Shown one piece after another: positions 1 to 7,044 of a stretch of DNA of 7,253 nucleotides (positions are counted from its first letter, which is position 1; the number at the start of each line of letters is the position of its first letter). A program made the translations under genes and the position numbers. Under the pieces are notes generated by a model. That model made no database searches. It was not told where the DNA came from and was given only the letters and a program-made list of their open reading frames with translations. The stretch comes from Phycisphaerae bacterium (GTDB taxonomy: Bacteria; Planctomycetota; Phycisphaerae; UBA1845), in assembly GCA_021604825.1 (NCBI GenBank), contig BQJS01000222.1, positions 1 through 7,253 of the forward strand. Reading direction: 5' to 3'.

Positions 1-19
1 TCATCAGTATGTTCTTCAT
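1..19 (-). CDS. Start of a further operon gene, cut by the window edge
   Basis: An ATG lies on the minus strand 13 bases after the stop codon of the RND permease gene, and reads M-K-N-I-L-M before the window ends. It is preceded by GAGGAG with a 7-base spacer, the same ribosome binding site that serves the permease gene. The spacing and direction make it the next gene of the efflux operon. Six codons are too few to identify a product. A Lys followed by hydrophobic residues would fit an exported or membrane protein, but that is a guess. Confidence reflects the strong Shine-Dalgarno and operon position, not the product. Confidence 0.5.
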
Positions 20-26
20 CAATGTT

Positions 27-32
27 CTCCTC
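27..32 (-). promoter_or_regulatory. Ribosome binding site GAGGAG of the next operon gene
   Basis: On the minus strand GAGGAG begins directly after the permease stop codon (TAA at 35-33) and lies 7 bases before an ATG at 19-17. The permease gene has a nearly identical arrangement, with GAGGAG 6 bases before its ATG. This site is the main evidence that another gene begins at the left edge. Confidence 0.55.
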
Positions 33-3000
33 TTAAGACGCTGCCGGTGCCACAGATGGACCGGCTTCTTCAGTTATTGGTTTACGATGTGTATCCAAAC
101 GATGAATCGCCGCGTACCCAGCAGGTACAACAACGAGATTCAGGAATGTCGATGTCAGCAAGCCGCCGAGAATGACCACGGACAACGGAGCAAGGATCTC
201 GTTGCCAGGCATGTTTCCTTTCATCACAATCGGGACGAGCGCGAGCGCGGCGGTCAGCGCGGTCATCAGAATCGGGACCAGCCGTTCTTGCGAACCACGA
301 ACGATCGCCTCATGCATCGTCGCGCCTTCTTCGTCGACGAGGTGTTTGTAGTGGTTCACAAGCAGGATGCCGTTGCGCACCGCGATTCCAAACAACGTGA
401 TGAAACCGACCATGCTGGCGATCGAAATGACCGGGGCAGTATAGGTCCCGCCCAGGCCGAAGAGTGCTAGTGAGTTGCCCAGGATACTTGGGGACTCGGT
501 CAGGAATATCGCGATAACGCCACCAATCAGCGCCAGGGGCAAATTGACCAAGACCAGTAACGCGACTGGAAGCGAACGAATTGCAAGGTTCAGCAGCACC
601 ACCATGATTAGCACAACAATACCGCTAAAGAGCGTGATCGTATGGCTCGCGCTTTGTTGGGCCTCGAACTGTCCGCCATATTTGACTGTGTATCCGTGCC
701 TAGCCACGATCGGATCGACAATTGATTCTACCTGGGCAACCAAGTGTCCGAGGTTGGACCCTTCCGACACGTTGAGGGAGACGACGGCTTTGCGTTGAGC
801 GTTCTCGCGCGCGATGAGGTTCGAGGCCATCTCCGGACCAATGACGGCAACTTCGTCAAGCCGAACGTGTGCGCCCCCTTGACCACGCAAGACCAACTCG
901 CGTAAGTCGCGAACGCTCTCGCGTTCGTGGTCGGCCAACCTGACCGTCAGCGCATATCGTCGTATGCCTTCGTTTACTTCCACGACCTCAGCACCGAATA
1001 TTGCATTGCGAACCTGCATCGCCGCATCGGCCGGTGTTAGGCCGAACGCAGCCAAGTCGAGCGGACGATACTCGACCGGAAGCGACTGAATCATGACTTC
1101 ACGGTTAGCCGCCACATCGCGGGCACCGGGCAATGGTTTGAGTACGCCCTCGATTTCCTTGGCGATCGTTCGCAACACTTCAAGATCATCACCATAGACA
1201 CTGATAGCGATCGCGGCTGGCGTCCCCGAGAGAATATGGCTGAGCCGGTGCTCAATCGGTTGACCAATATTGGTTGTGATCCCTGGGACCTGTTCCAGGA
1301 TCTGTGTGACTTGCGCTCGAACATCCTCCTTGCGATGACCGGGCAGCACGGTCACATCTATTTCCGAATTGCTGACGGGCTCGGCGTGTTCATCGCGTTC
1401 AGCGCGGCCTGTTCGACGCGTCACGCTCTTCACGCCTTCAATGTTGAGCAATTGCCGTTCAATGGACGCGGCCATTCGATCGCTGGCTTTCAATGATGTG
1501 CCCGGAGGCGCGAAAAGCCCGATCGTAAACGTACCCTCATTGAATTCTGGTAGAAATGACGTTCCAAACGTCGAGGCAAAGAGGAGAGTCAAGACTGTTG
1601 CCACTCCGGCGATGCCAAGCACCGCAGCGCGCGCCGCGATGGCACGCTTGATGATTGGTGCGTATATGCGCTTCAGCCATCGAACCAGAAAACCGTCATG
1701 CGATTCGCGTTCTGTAGGTTTTGCATGCAGCAGGTGACGGCACATGGCCGGTGTTACGGTCAAGGCCACGACCAACGAAGCAATGATTGAGACGACGAAC
1801 GCGATTCCCAGGGGACGGAAAAATCGACCCTCAATCCCTTCGAGAAACATCAGCGGTACAAAGACCAAGGCGATGATCACGGTCGCGAAAACCATGGCCG
1901 GTCGGATTTCGTTGCTCGCTTCGAAGATAACAGAAACCTTGGACTGGCGATCCCCTTCAGGTTTGGCGGCATTTATTCGCAGACGGCGGAAGACATTCTC
2001 CACGTCAATGATGGCATCGTCTACAAGGCTCCCCACGGCAATGGCGAACCCGCCCAAGGTCATCACATTAACGGTCATATCCAGCCAATTAAGAACGAGC
2101 AGCCCAACGGCAAGGGAAAGAGGAATGGCGGTTAGAGTGATGACTGTGGTTCGAACGTTCAAAAGGAAGAGAATCAAGATAATAGAGACGATGATGGCCG
2201 CATCGCGTAGCGCATGCATCACGTTGTCGACTGAGAGCTGGATGAAATCGGCCTGCCGGAATATCTCGCGGTTGATCTTGAGCCCTGCTGGCAGAGACGG
2301 TTCCAGTGCCGTCAGCGTCTGGTCAATCGCCTCTGTAATGTCGAGCGTGTTTGTTCCCGGCGCTTTTTGAATCGTCATCACGACGGCGGGACGACCTCCG
2401 TCCGCACCGGTTCCGCGTTTGCGCGCCGGACCGAGCTTCACGTCAGCGACCTGTCCGATCGTTACCGGAGCACCATCGTGGTACTTGATTACGGTTCCGG
2501 AAATATCGGCGACAGATCGCACCCGTCCACTCTGTCGAATGGGCATTTCCAATCCGTCGACATCCGGCAGGTAGCCTGCGCTGACAGTGCTGTGCGCTTT
2601 CCCAGCGGCGGCCACCACGTCTGCGACCGTCAGGTCATAGAGGCGCAATCGCTCTTGCTCGACCAGAATTTGGTACTCAGGAAGTTCGCCGCCAATAACG
2701 GAGACCTGCGACACACCGGGAATGGCAAGCAGCTTGTTGCGCAAATCGAATTCGGCGTACGCTCGCAAATCAAGATTGCTAATGGCTCCATCTGGAGCCG
2801 AAACCGCAAGAAGCATGATCTCGCCAGTGATTGACGTGATCGGTGTCATTTCGGCATGTGTATCCGGCGGAAGGTCTTCGCGCACCGAATCAAGCCGTTC
2901 TGAAACCAACTGCCGCGCACGGTAAATGTCCATGCCCCAATCAAATTCGACGTAGGCAATGGACAACCCTATGGCACTGGAAGTACGCACGCGGCGGACA

Positions 3001-3233
3001 CCGGGAATTCCGTTCACCGAGGTCTCGATTCGGAAGCTCACGTATTGTTCGACCTCGTCGGCGGCTAGGCCGGGAGCTTCCGTCATCACGACAACCGTAG
3101 GTGCGTTGAGTTCGGGGAATACATCTACCGGCGTACGTGAAGCTTGATAGCCCGCGAATACCAGCAATACACCGGCAAGTACAAGAACCAGTGAGGCGTT
3201 GTCGAGTGAGAAACCGATTAGTCTTTTAAGCAT
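33..3233 (-). CDS. Heavy-metal efflux RND permease, CzcA/CusA family
   Basis: This is the inner-membrane proton/metal antiporter of the tripartite pump. At 1066 residues it is full length for the heavy-metal RND family. TM1 is at about 12-30, followed by the usual PVDVFPELNAPTV segment. A first periplasmic domain (about 40-335) is followed by TM2-TM6 (about 340-495), a second periplasmic domain (about 560-860) and TM7-TM12 (about 865-1045). The TM4 signature AIAVGSLVDDAIIDVEN (397-413) carries Asp405 and Asp406, which match the proton-relay acidic residues of this superfamily. TM10 reads GFITLFGIAVRNGILLV, with Arg953-Asn954 where AcrB has Lys-Asn and CusA has Glu. The ATG at 3233 has GAGGAG 6 bases upstream and lies 14 bases after the adaptor stop. 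By eye, about 19 extra residues sit between TM9 and TM10 compared with CusA. Family assignment is secure. The metal is not, but the TM4/TM10 residues are not those of the CusA Cu/Ag class. Confidence 0.96.
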   Translation of the reverse strand: MLKRLIGFSLDNASLVLVLAGVLLVFAGYQASRTPVDVFPELNAPTVVVMTEAPGLAADEVEQYVSFRIETSVNGIPGVRRVRTSSAIGLSIAYVEFDWGMDIYRARQLVSERLDSVREDLPPDTHAEMTPITSITGEIMLLAVSAPDGAISNLDLRAYAEFDLRNKLLAIPGVSQVSVIGGELPEYQILVEQERLRLYDLTVADVVAAAGKAHSTVSAGYLPDVDGLEMPIRQSGRVRSVADISGTVIKYHDGAPVTIGQVADVKLGPARKRGTGADGGRPAVVMTIQKAPGTNTLDITEAIDQTLTALEPSLPAGLKINREIFRQADFIQLSVDNVMHALRDAAIIVSIILILFLLNVRTTVITLTAIPLSLAVGLLVLNWLDMTVNVMTLGGFAIAVGSLVDDAIIDVENVFRRLRINAAKPEGDRQSKVSVIFEASNEIRPAMVFATVIIALVFVPLMFLEGIEGRFFRPLGIAFVVSIIASLVVALTVTPAMCRHLLHAKPTERESHDGFLVRWLKRIYAPIIKRAIAARAAVLGIAGVATVLTLLFASTFGTSFLPEFNEGTFTIGLFAPPGTSLKASDRMAASIERQLLNIEGVKSVTRRTGRAERDEHAEPVSNSEIDVTVLPGHRKEDVRAQVTQILEQVPGITTNIGQPIEHRLSHILSGTPAAIAISVYGDDLEVLRTIAKEIEGVLKPLPGARDVAANREVMIQSLPVEYRPLDLAAFGLTPADAAMQVRNAIFGAEVVEVNEGIRRYALTVRLADHERESVRDLRELVLRGQGGAHVRLDEVAVIGPEMASNLIARENAQRKAVVSLNVSEGSNLGHLVAQVESIVDPIVARHGYTVKYGGQFEAQQSASHTITLFSGIVVLIMVVLLNLAIRSLPVALLVLVNLPLALIGGVIAIFLTESPSILGNSLALFGLGGTYTAPVISIASMVGFITLFGIAVRNGILLVNHYKHLVDEEGATMHEAIVRGSQERLVPILMTALTAALALVPIVMKGNMPGNEILAPLSVVILGGLLTSTFLNLVVVPAGYAAIHRLDTHRKPITEEAGPSVAPAAS

Positions 3234-3247
3234 GTCGATCTCCTCGC

Positions 3248-4660
3248 TTAGTGTTCATCGTGAAACGCACCGTCGGCGTGGAAGTGTCCGCCTTTTTGCG
3301 ATGTGCCACTCTGCGCTGTTGCCAGCTTGAGTTCATACGCTCCTTCAAGGACCACCTCATCGCCAAGCGCCAAACCACTGTTGATGACCACCCAGCGACC
3401 GTCATCGACGCCCATATCTGCCTCAACCCGAATAGCTTTGTTGGCGTCGCTTGGGTCGCGTCGGAAGAACACATGGGTGATGCCGTCCTTTACGATGGCG
3501 GAACGAGGGATCGCCAGCGCTTTTCCGCCTGATGATTCAGCGACAACTTCAAGGAAAGCCGATACGCCCGGACGCATCCAAGGACGTTTTTCCTGCGGCG
3601 TGGCGACTAACGAGATCGTTCGCTCGTCGGGGTGTGCTTCGAGTCCAATGGTCAGGCTCGCACCAACCGAATCGCCGATATTCACCCTTGGCGACTCTGG
3701 CGGCGCGATTCGTGCCACGGAATCCTGGTTGAATCGCGGAAGGTCTGTTTGCAACCCCATCGCCCGAAACCGCAACTTGTCCGGTTGGACGGTCGTCATG
3801 ACCAAGCTTGTTTCACTCGCCCAGGCACCGTTGGTGACGGGAACGCTCTCGACGACACCCTTTGCCGCAGCTCGCACTTCCACGATATTGATTTCCCGCC
3901 AGCGGGGATGCTCCTGTGGTGAAGCTGGATCAATGGCAACGAGGTCAGCAACGGGAATCCCAAGTATCGTAGCGGCGTTCATCAAGAGGAGTTCAAGGCG
4001 CTCACACGCACCATTGAGTTGGGCTTTGATCTCAACCTTTCGTGCTTGCAGTTCCGCCTCCTTCTCCAGAACTTCCGCAAGGTCAGCACGTGTCGACGCG
4101 AGTACGGCTTTTGACTGGGCAAACTCCTCCGCAGTGATAACGCCGCTCTCGTTTGACCGTTCAAGCTGGTCGACGCGTTCTGTCCAAATGGCGACACCAG
4201 TTTCAAGTTCGTCGTGATGTCGTCTGTGGGCAGCCATAAGTGGCTCGATCGTCGCCGATCTGCCCTTCGCTTCAGCTAGCTTCGACTCGGTTTCGTTCAG
4301 ACGCTCTTGCAACTCGCGCCACTGTGGCGAATCCAGTGTGAAGAGCAGCTTAGCTGGTTCGACGAACTCGTACTGCGATACATGAAGTTCGACGCGGCCA
4401 CCCAACATGGTGCGGTATTCCCGTCGCGCTTCCGGCGCAAGTTCAAAACGTCCAGGAGAGCGAATGGTTCGATCGACATGCCGGGCCTCGGCCTTGGCGA
4501 AAGTGATTCCAATGTTGTTGCGCACCGTTGCGGGAATGTCGACCCTATTGGTCGCATCAACCGTACCTGTCTCCGCTTCAGCAGGCTTGTCCGGTGGCTC
4601 ATTTTTGCATCCGGCCAGCAAGACTAGCGCGACAAGTGTGATGCATGTATATTTTCTCAT
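3248..4660 (-). CDS. Periplasmic adaptor lipoprotein of a metal RND pump, CzcB/CusB family
   Basis: This is the membrane-fusion subunit linking the RND permease to the outer-membrane channel. It has 470 residues. The N-terminus MRKYTCITLVALVLLAGC is a clear lipoprotein signal, with the lipobox LLAG and lipidated Cys18. A low-complexity linker (19-40) leads to the first half of the barrel-sandwich (about 65-110). A long charged alpha-helical hairpin follows (about 111-228), with many Glu/Arg/Leu heptad-like residues. The second barrel-sandwich half is near 258-290, the beta-barrel at about 293-373 and the membrane-proximal domain at about 375-448. The C-terminus GGHFHADGAFHDEH (457-470) is rich in His and acidic residues and could bind metal. 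The linker lacks the N-terminal Met residues that CusB uses for Cu(I)/Ag(I). The start overlaps the upstream stop as TAATG, with AAAGGTGA about 8 bases before it, so translation is probably coupled to the channel gene. Confidence 0.95.
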   Translation of the reverse strand: MRKYTCITLVALVLLAGCKNEPPDKPAEAETGTVDATNRVDIPATVRNNIGITFAKAEARHVDRTIRSPGRFELAPEARREYRTMLGGRVELHVSQYEFVEPAKLLFTLDSPQWRELQERLNETESKLAEAKGRSATIEPLMAAHRRHHDELETGVAIWTERVDQLERSNESGVITAEEFAQSKAVLASTRADLAEVLEKEAELQARKVEIKAQLNGACERLELLLMNAATILGIPVADLVAIDPASPQEHPRWREINIVEVRAAAKGVVESVPVTNGAWASETSLVMTTVQPDKLRFRAMGLQTDLPRFNQDSVARIAPPESPRVNIGDSVGASLTIGLEAHPDERTISLVATPQEKRPWMRPGVSAFLEVVAESSGGKALAIPRSAIVKDGITHVFFRRDPSDANKAIRVEADMGVDDGRWVVINSGLALGDEVVLEGAYELKLATAQSGTSQKGGHFHADGAFHDEH

Positions 4661-6225
4661 TATGGTTTCACCTTTGAGAGGGTGAGGTCTTCGATTTCTT
4701 GGCTTACGATATTAAGAGCGGGAGCGGCCAGCAGTACGGAAGCCGGTCTTCCCGTGACTTGTTCCAACTCCACAGTTGCGAGGGCCGCGCTTTCCACGGC
4801 ATCCAGGTAGCCGCTCCTCGCCGCGAGATATGTTCGTTCCGCCTCTAGTATGGAGAGAAATGGGAGTCGGCCCGCTTTGTAAGCTTCGCGGGAGAGCGCA
4901 ACACTGCGTTCGGCCGCGGGCAGCTGTTTGTCTCGATAGAACAAAGCGTTTTCCGCAGAGGTTCTTGCTCGCGCCAGACGGGCGTGAATATCTTGAGCGA
5001 CGTTGACATGCAATTCGTCGCGCAATTGGATTGTCTGTTCGAGCAGCCGGTCTGCCTTGGCGATCTGCGCCTGATTCTGATCCCAGAGTGGAAGCTCGAT
5101 GCCGATGGTGGGACCGACGATTGTTTTCGATCCTTGGCTTTGACGTGGTGTGAAGTTAGGCGGCGTTAGCTGGCCCGACTGGAGCGAGTCGTAAATCGTC
5201 TCCTGAACCCAATTGCGATCTCCGCGTGAGCGCCGTTCACCACGTTCGAGGGCGACGCCAAGTTCCACGGACTTCAGGAATCGAACGCGTTCTTGCTTGG
5301 CTCTTGCCTGTGCCTCCCCAACCGACTGTTCAGCAACTCGGAGATCAAGCCTGTTTCCAATCGCGATTTGCAGCAACGACTCAGGTGACATTGGCCAATC
5401 GTTGGGTTCCGGCAGAGCATCACCCAGTCGCAATGTCGCAGGCGAATCAGAGATTCCCAAGACTCTTGCCAATTCAGAGAAAGCTTCAAGCGTGGCCAAT
5501 CGCGCAGTGCGGAGATTGGTTTCGGCTTCAAGCTTCTTGGTGCGAGCTAGATTCACATCAATTTCATTGCCCGTTCCGGCATGTCTCCGAAGTTCTGCAA
5601 CTTCAAAGAGCCGCTCGATAATGCCCAAAGTGTCACTGAGGATTGCCTCTTCCTCACGAATTCTGGTCGCACGGGTGTACGCACGCCGGGCATCGAACGC
5701 AATGGCAGCAACAGTATTGGCCGCACGTAAGATCGTACGCTCAAGTTGCCGCTGAGCGACTTCTTTCCTGGCCGGAATCAGCCAGAGTTCCACGATATTC
5801 TGCGACAATGCCGTCTCGAAGTTGGCGAGCCCGCCGCCGTCGGGAAAACGAAACGAAAGCGCCAGGGTTGGATTGCTGAAGAGCGTGGACTGCACGAAAT
5901 CCGCGCGAGAAACGCCGACGTTCAACATCGCAACCCGCGCCATCGGATTGTTTAACAGGGCAACTTGTACCGCTTCGTCAGCCGACAGGGTCCCCAGCAG
6001 AAGTTCAGCAGTCTTTGCGCGAGCGGATTGCAAATCGAGCAATAGTGAATCTGCCGATGTGCCCGTCGCGTGATGAACGGATGCAGCGGAACGCTGGATC
6101 TCGGGGCGGGCGTCAAGCGATGCACAGCCGCCAGCAACCATGACGAGCGTAACCATAACCAAGCGGCTGGTCTTGTTTTTGAAGCGGCGCAGGCGCGCAC
6201 GGTCGAGATGCAAACGACCACACAT
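4660..6225 (-). CDS. Outer-membrane efflux lipoprotein, TolC/CzcC family
   Basis: This is the outer-membrane exit duct of the pump. From the ATG at 6225 it has 521 residues. A basic n-region, a hydrophobic core and VAGGC give a lipoprotein signal with Cys34. Two OEP repeats follow. Repeat 1 (about 80-275) contains LSADEAVQVALLNNP and, later, NEIDVNLARTKKLEAE. Repeat 2 (about 280-495) contains VGPTIGIELPLWDQNQAQIA (370-389) and the typical AYKAGRLPFLSILEAERTYL (448-467). A loop of about 30 residues (about 330-365) in repeat 2 probably faces outward. A TTG at 6267 in the same frame, also with GGAG about 8 bases ahead, would add 14 residues. I prefer the ATG because it gives a shorter n-region and has GGAG 9 bases upstream. 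The stop overlaps the start of the adaptor gene by one base. CzcC-type channels are normally dedicated to the RND pump encoded beside them, as seen here. Confidence 0.93.
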   Translation of the reverse strand: MCGRLHLDRARLRRFKNKTSRLVMVTLVMVAGGCASLDARPEIQRSAASVHHATGTSADSLLLDLQSARAKTAELLLGTLSADEAVQVALLNNPMARVAMLNVGVSRADFVQSTLFSNPTLALSFRFPDGGGLANFETALSQNIVELWLIPARKEVAQRQLERTILRAANTVAAIAFDARRAYTRATRIREEEAILSDTLGIIERLFEVAELRRHAGTGNEIDVNLARTKKLEAETNLRTARLATLEAFSELARVLGISDSPATLRLGDALPEPNDWPMSPESLLQIAIGNRLDLRVAEQSVGEAQARAKQERVRFLKSVELGVALERGERRSRGDRNWVQETIYDSLQSGQLTPPNFTPRQSQGSKTIVGPTIGIELPLWDQNQAQIAKADRLLEQTIQLRDELHVNVAQDIHARLARARTSAENALFYRDKQLPAAERSVALSREAYKAGRLPFLSILEAERTYLAARSGYLDAVESAALATVELEQVTGRPASVLLAAPALNIVSQEIEDLTLSKVKP

Positions 6226-6301
6226 CCAGCGCGGCTCCGCGCAAGAGGGCGAATTTGAAAGGCGCAATATGAATACTCCGGAGCAAGCCTGTGTTGACCA
6301 C

Positions 6302-6317
6302 GCTGCGCGTGCGCAGC
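6302..6317. other. Perfect inverted repeat between the His-rich gene and the channel gene
   Basis: GCTGCGC, a 2-base centre, and GCGCAGC form a perfect palindrome in the gap between the His-rich gene and the CzcC-like gene. In RNA it would fold as a 6-bp GC-rich stem with a 4-base loop. No T-run follows in the direction of operon transcription, so it does not look like an intrinsic terminator. It could be an RNA stability or processing hairpin, an operator, or chance. Only the symmetry itself is seen. Confidence 0.3.
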
Positions 6318-6342
6318 AGAAAGCGAGTCTAATACCCGCTTA

Positions 6343-6777
6343 TCAAGTCAACAGGATTACTGTCCGGAGTTGAAGGAGATTGTCTTCGTCGGGAGAGCGC
6401 CTCGGAGGAGGCTTGGGAGGCACGAGTGCGCGCGGTTCGCGTTCGCACAAGATGCCGGTTTGGCATAGGACCAGGGTCTTGCCCATCGATTGACGGTTAT
6501 TGACGGAATTCACCGGCGGCGGCAACAGAGGCAATTCGGCATGATCATGACTACTCAACTCGTCGTGGTGATCACCGTCTGAGTTCGATTGGGGATGATC
6601 GCCCTGCCCGGTGTGGCTGTGCCAGTGTGTATGCTCGTCACCGTCGTGGTGATGCGTATGGGCGTGGTGAACATGTTCCGAGTCACTGTGTGTGCGAGAA
6701 CCCACGACGTCAACGCGAAAACCGCTCGCGAGAGCCACGCATGGCAAAGCACAGAAGATGACCCAGAATCGTCCCAT
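6343..6777 (-). CDS. Small secreted histidine-rich protein, putative periplasmic metal binder
   Basis: From the ATG at 6777 the protein has 144 residues and begins MGRFWVIFCALPCVALASG, a good Sec signal peptide with a likely cleavage after ALA at about residue 17. The next part (30-79) has 17 His in 50 residues, mixed with Asp/Glu/Ser/Thr in patterns such as HVHHAHTHHH, HTHWHSH and DHHDE, typical of low-affinity Zn/Ni/Co/Cu chelation. The C-terminal part (83-144) is Pro-rich (LPLLPPP, VPPKPPP), has Cys105 and Cys111, and matches no domain I know. The same frame is open upstream to an ATG at 6876, but that adds 33 residues without a signal peptide, so the inner start is preferred. GGTGAG lies directly against this ATG, which is unusually close for a Shine-Dalgarno. 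Its position as first gene before the efflux genes suggests periplasmic metal buffering or delivery to the pump. That role is inferred, not shown. Confidence 0.72.
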   Translation of the reverse strand: MGRFWVIFCALPCVALASGFRVDVVGSRTHSDSEHVHHAHTHHHDGDEHTHWHSHTGQGDHPQSNSDGDHHDELSSHDHAELPLLPPPVNSVNNRQSMGKTLVLCQTGILCEREPRALVPPKPPPRRSPDEDNLLQLRTVILLT

Positions 6778-6817
6778 CTCACCAAGTGTATCGGCTGAAT
6801 TCGAGGCGGCAAGGTCC

Positions 6818-6931
6818 CACGAAACTGGCAGAGGCGTGATTCGACTTACGAACTCAATCGGATCGAATGATGTCACGGGCTACAATCTGGACGTCGCCGG
6901 TTCGAATACGATCGCCCGCAATGAAAGCTAA
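6818..6931 (+). pseudogene. Possible remnant of a right-handed beta-helix repeat protein (C-terminal coil)
   Basis: Read on the plus strand up to the TAA at 6929-6931, this stretch encodes HETGR, then NSIGSNDVTGYN, LDVAGSNTIARNES. The spacing of Asn, Ile/Val and Gly resembles the last coils of planctomycete right-handed parallel beta-helix proteins, which typically run like H-x-TGRDNRIEGNNVT...GLDV..AGN.I.RNSAS. No start codon or complete domain precedes it, and the frame upstream runs antisense through the His-rich gene. If real, it is a decayed fragment left between the operon and the recombinase-like ORF. The match is by eye and short, so chance resemblance remains quite possible. Confidence 0.27.
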
Positions 6932-7044
6932 GTCCTATGCTGGACGCTACTTCGCGTGCGTGCCCGCGTTGGGCAGTGCGGCCCGGAAGTCCTCAACGAT
7001 GGCGTAAGACTATGCTCTTAGCAATTGGGCCAAGGAGCTGCACG

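Noticed and set aside
1744..2370. Plus-strand open frame of 208 codons opposite the permease gene
   Set aside because: It is antisense to conserved permease membrane segments, with a low-complexity Thr/Arg/Met-rich translation and no recognisable domain.
33..3233. Naming the pump CusCBA or CzcCBA outright
   Set aside because: The signature residues match neither prototype well enough to assign the metal, so gene symbols were left empty.
3303..4217. Plus-strand open frame of 304 codons opposite the adaptor gene
   Set aside because: It lies wholly antisense to a well-supported adaptor gene, its translation is Ser/Arg/Thr-rich without domain features, and it follows from the codon bias of the real strand.
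6890..6915. GGTTCGAAT, resembling a tRNA T-loop
   Set aside because: The flanking bases do not pair as a T-stem, and no acceptor or anticodon arm is visible upstream.
6589..6931. Plus-strand open frames opposite the His-rich gene
   Set aside because: The parts overlapping the His-rich gene are Val/Met/Arg-rich because they are the complement of His codons. Only the last 38 codons outside the gene were kept, as a possible remnant.
6778..7044. Search for promoter, riboswitch or metalloregulator operator upstream of the operon
   Set aside because: I saw no convincing -35/-10 pair with proper spacing, no NiCo-riboswitch-like layout, and no clear dyad of the MerR or ArsR type, so no site is called.
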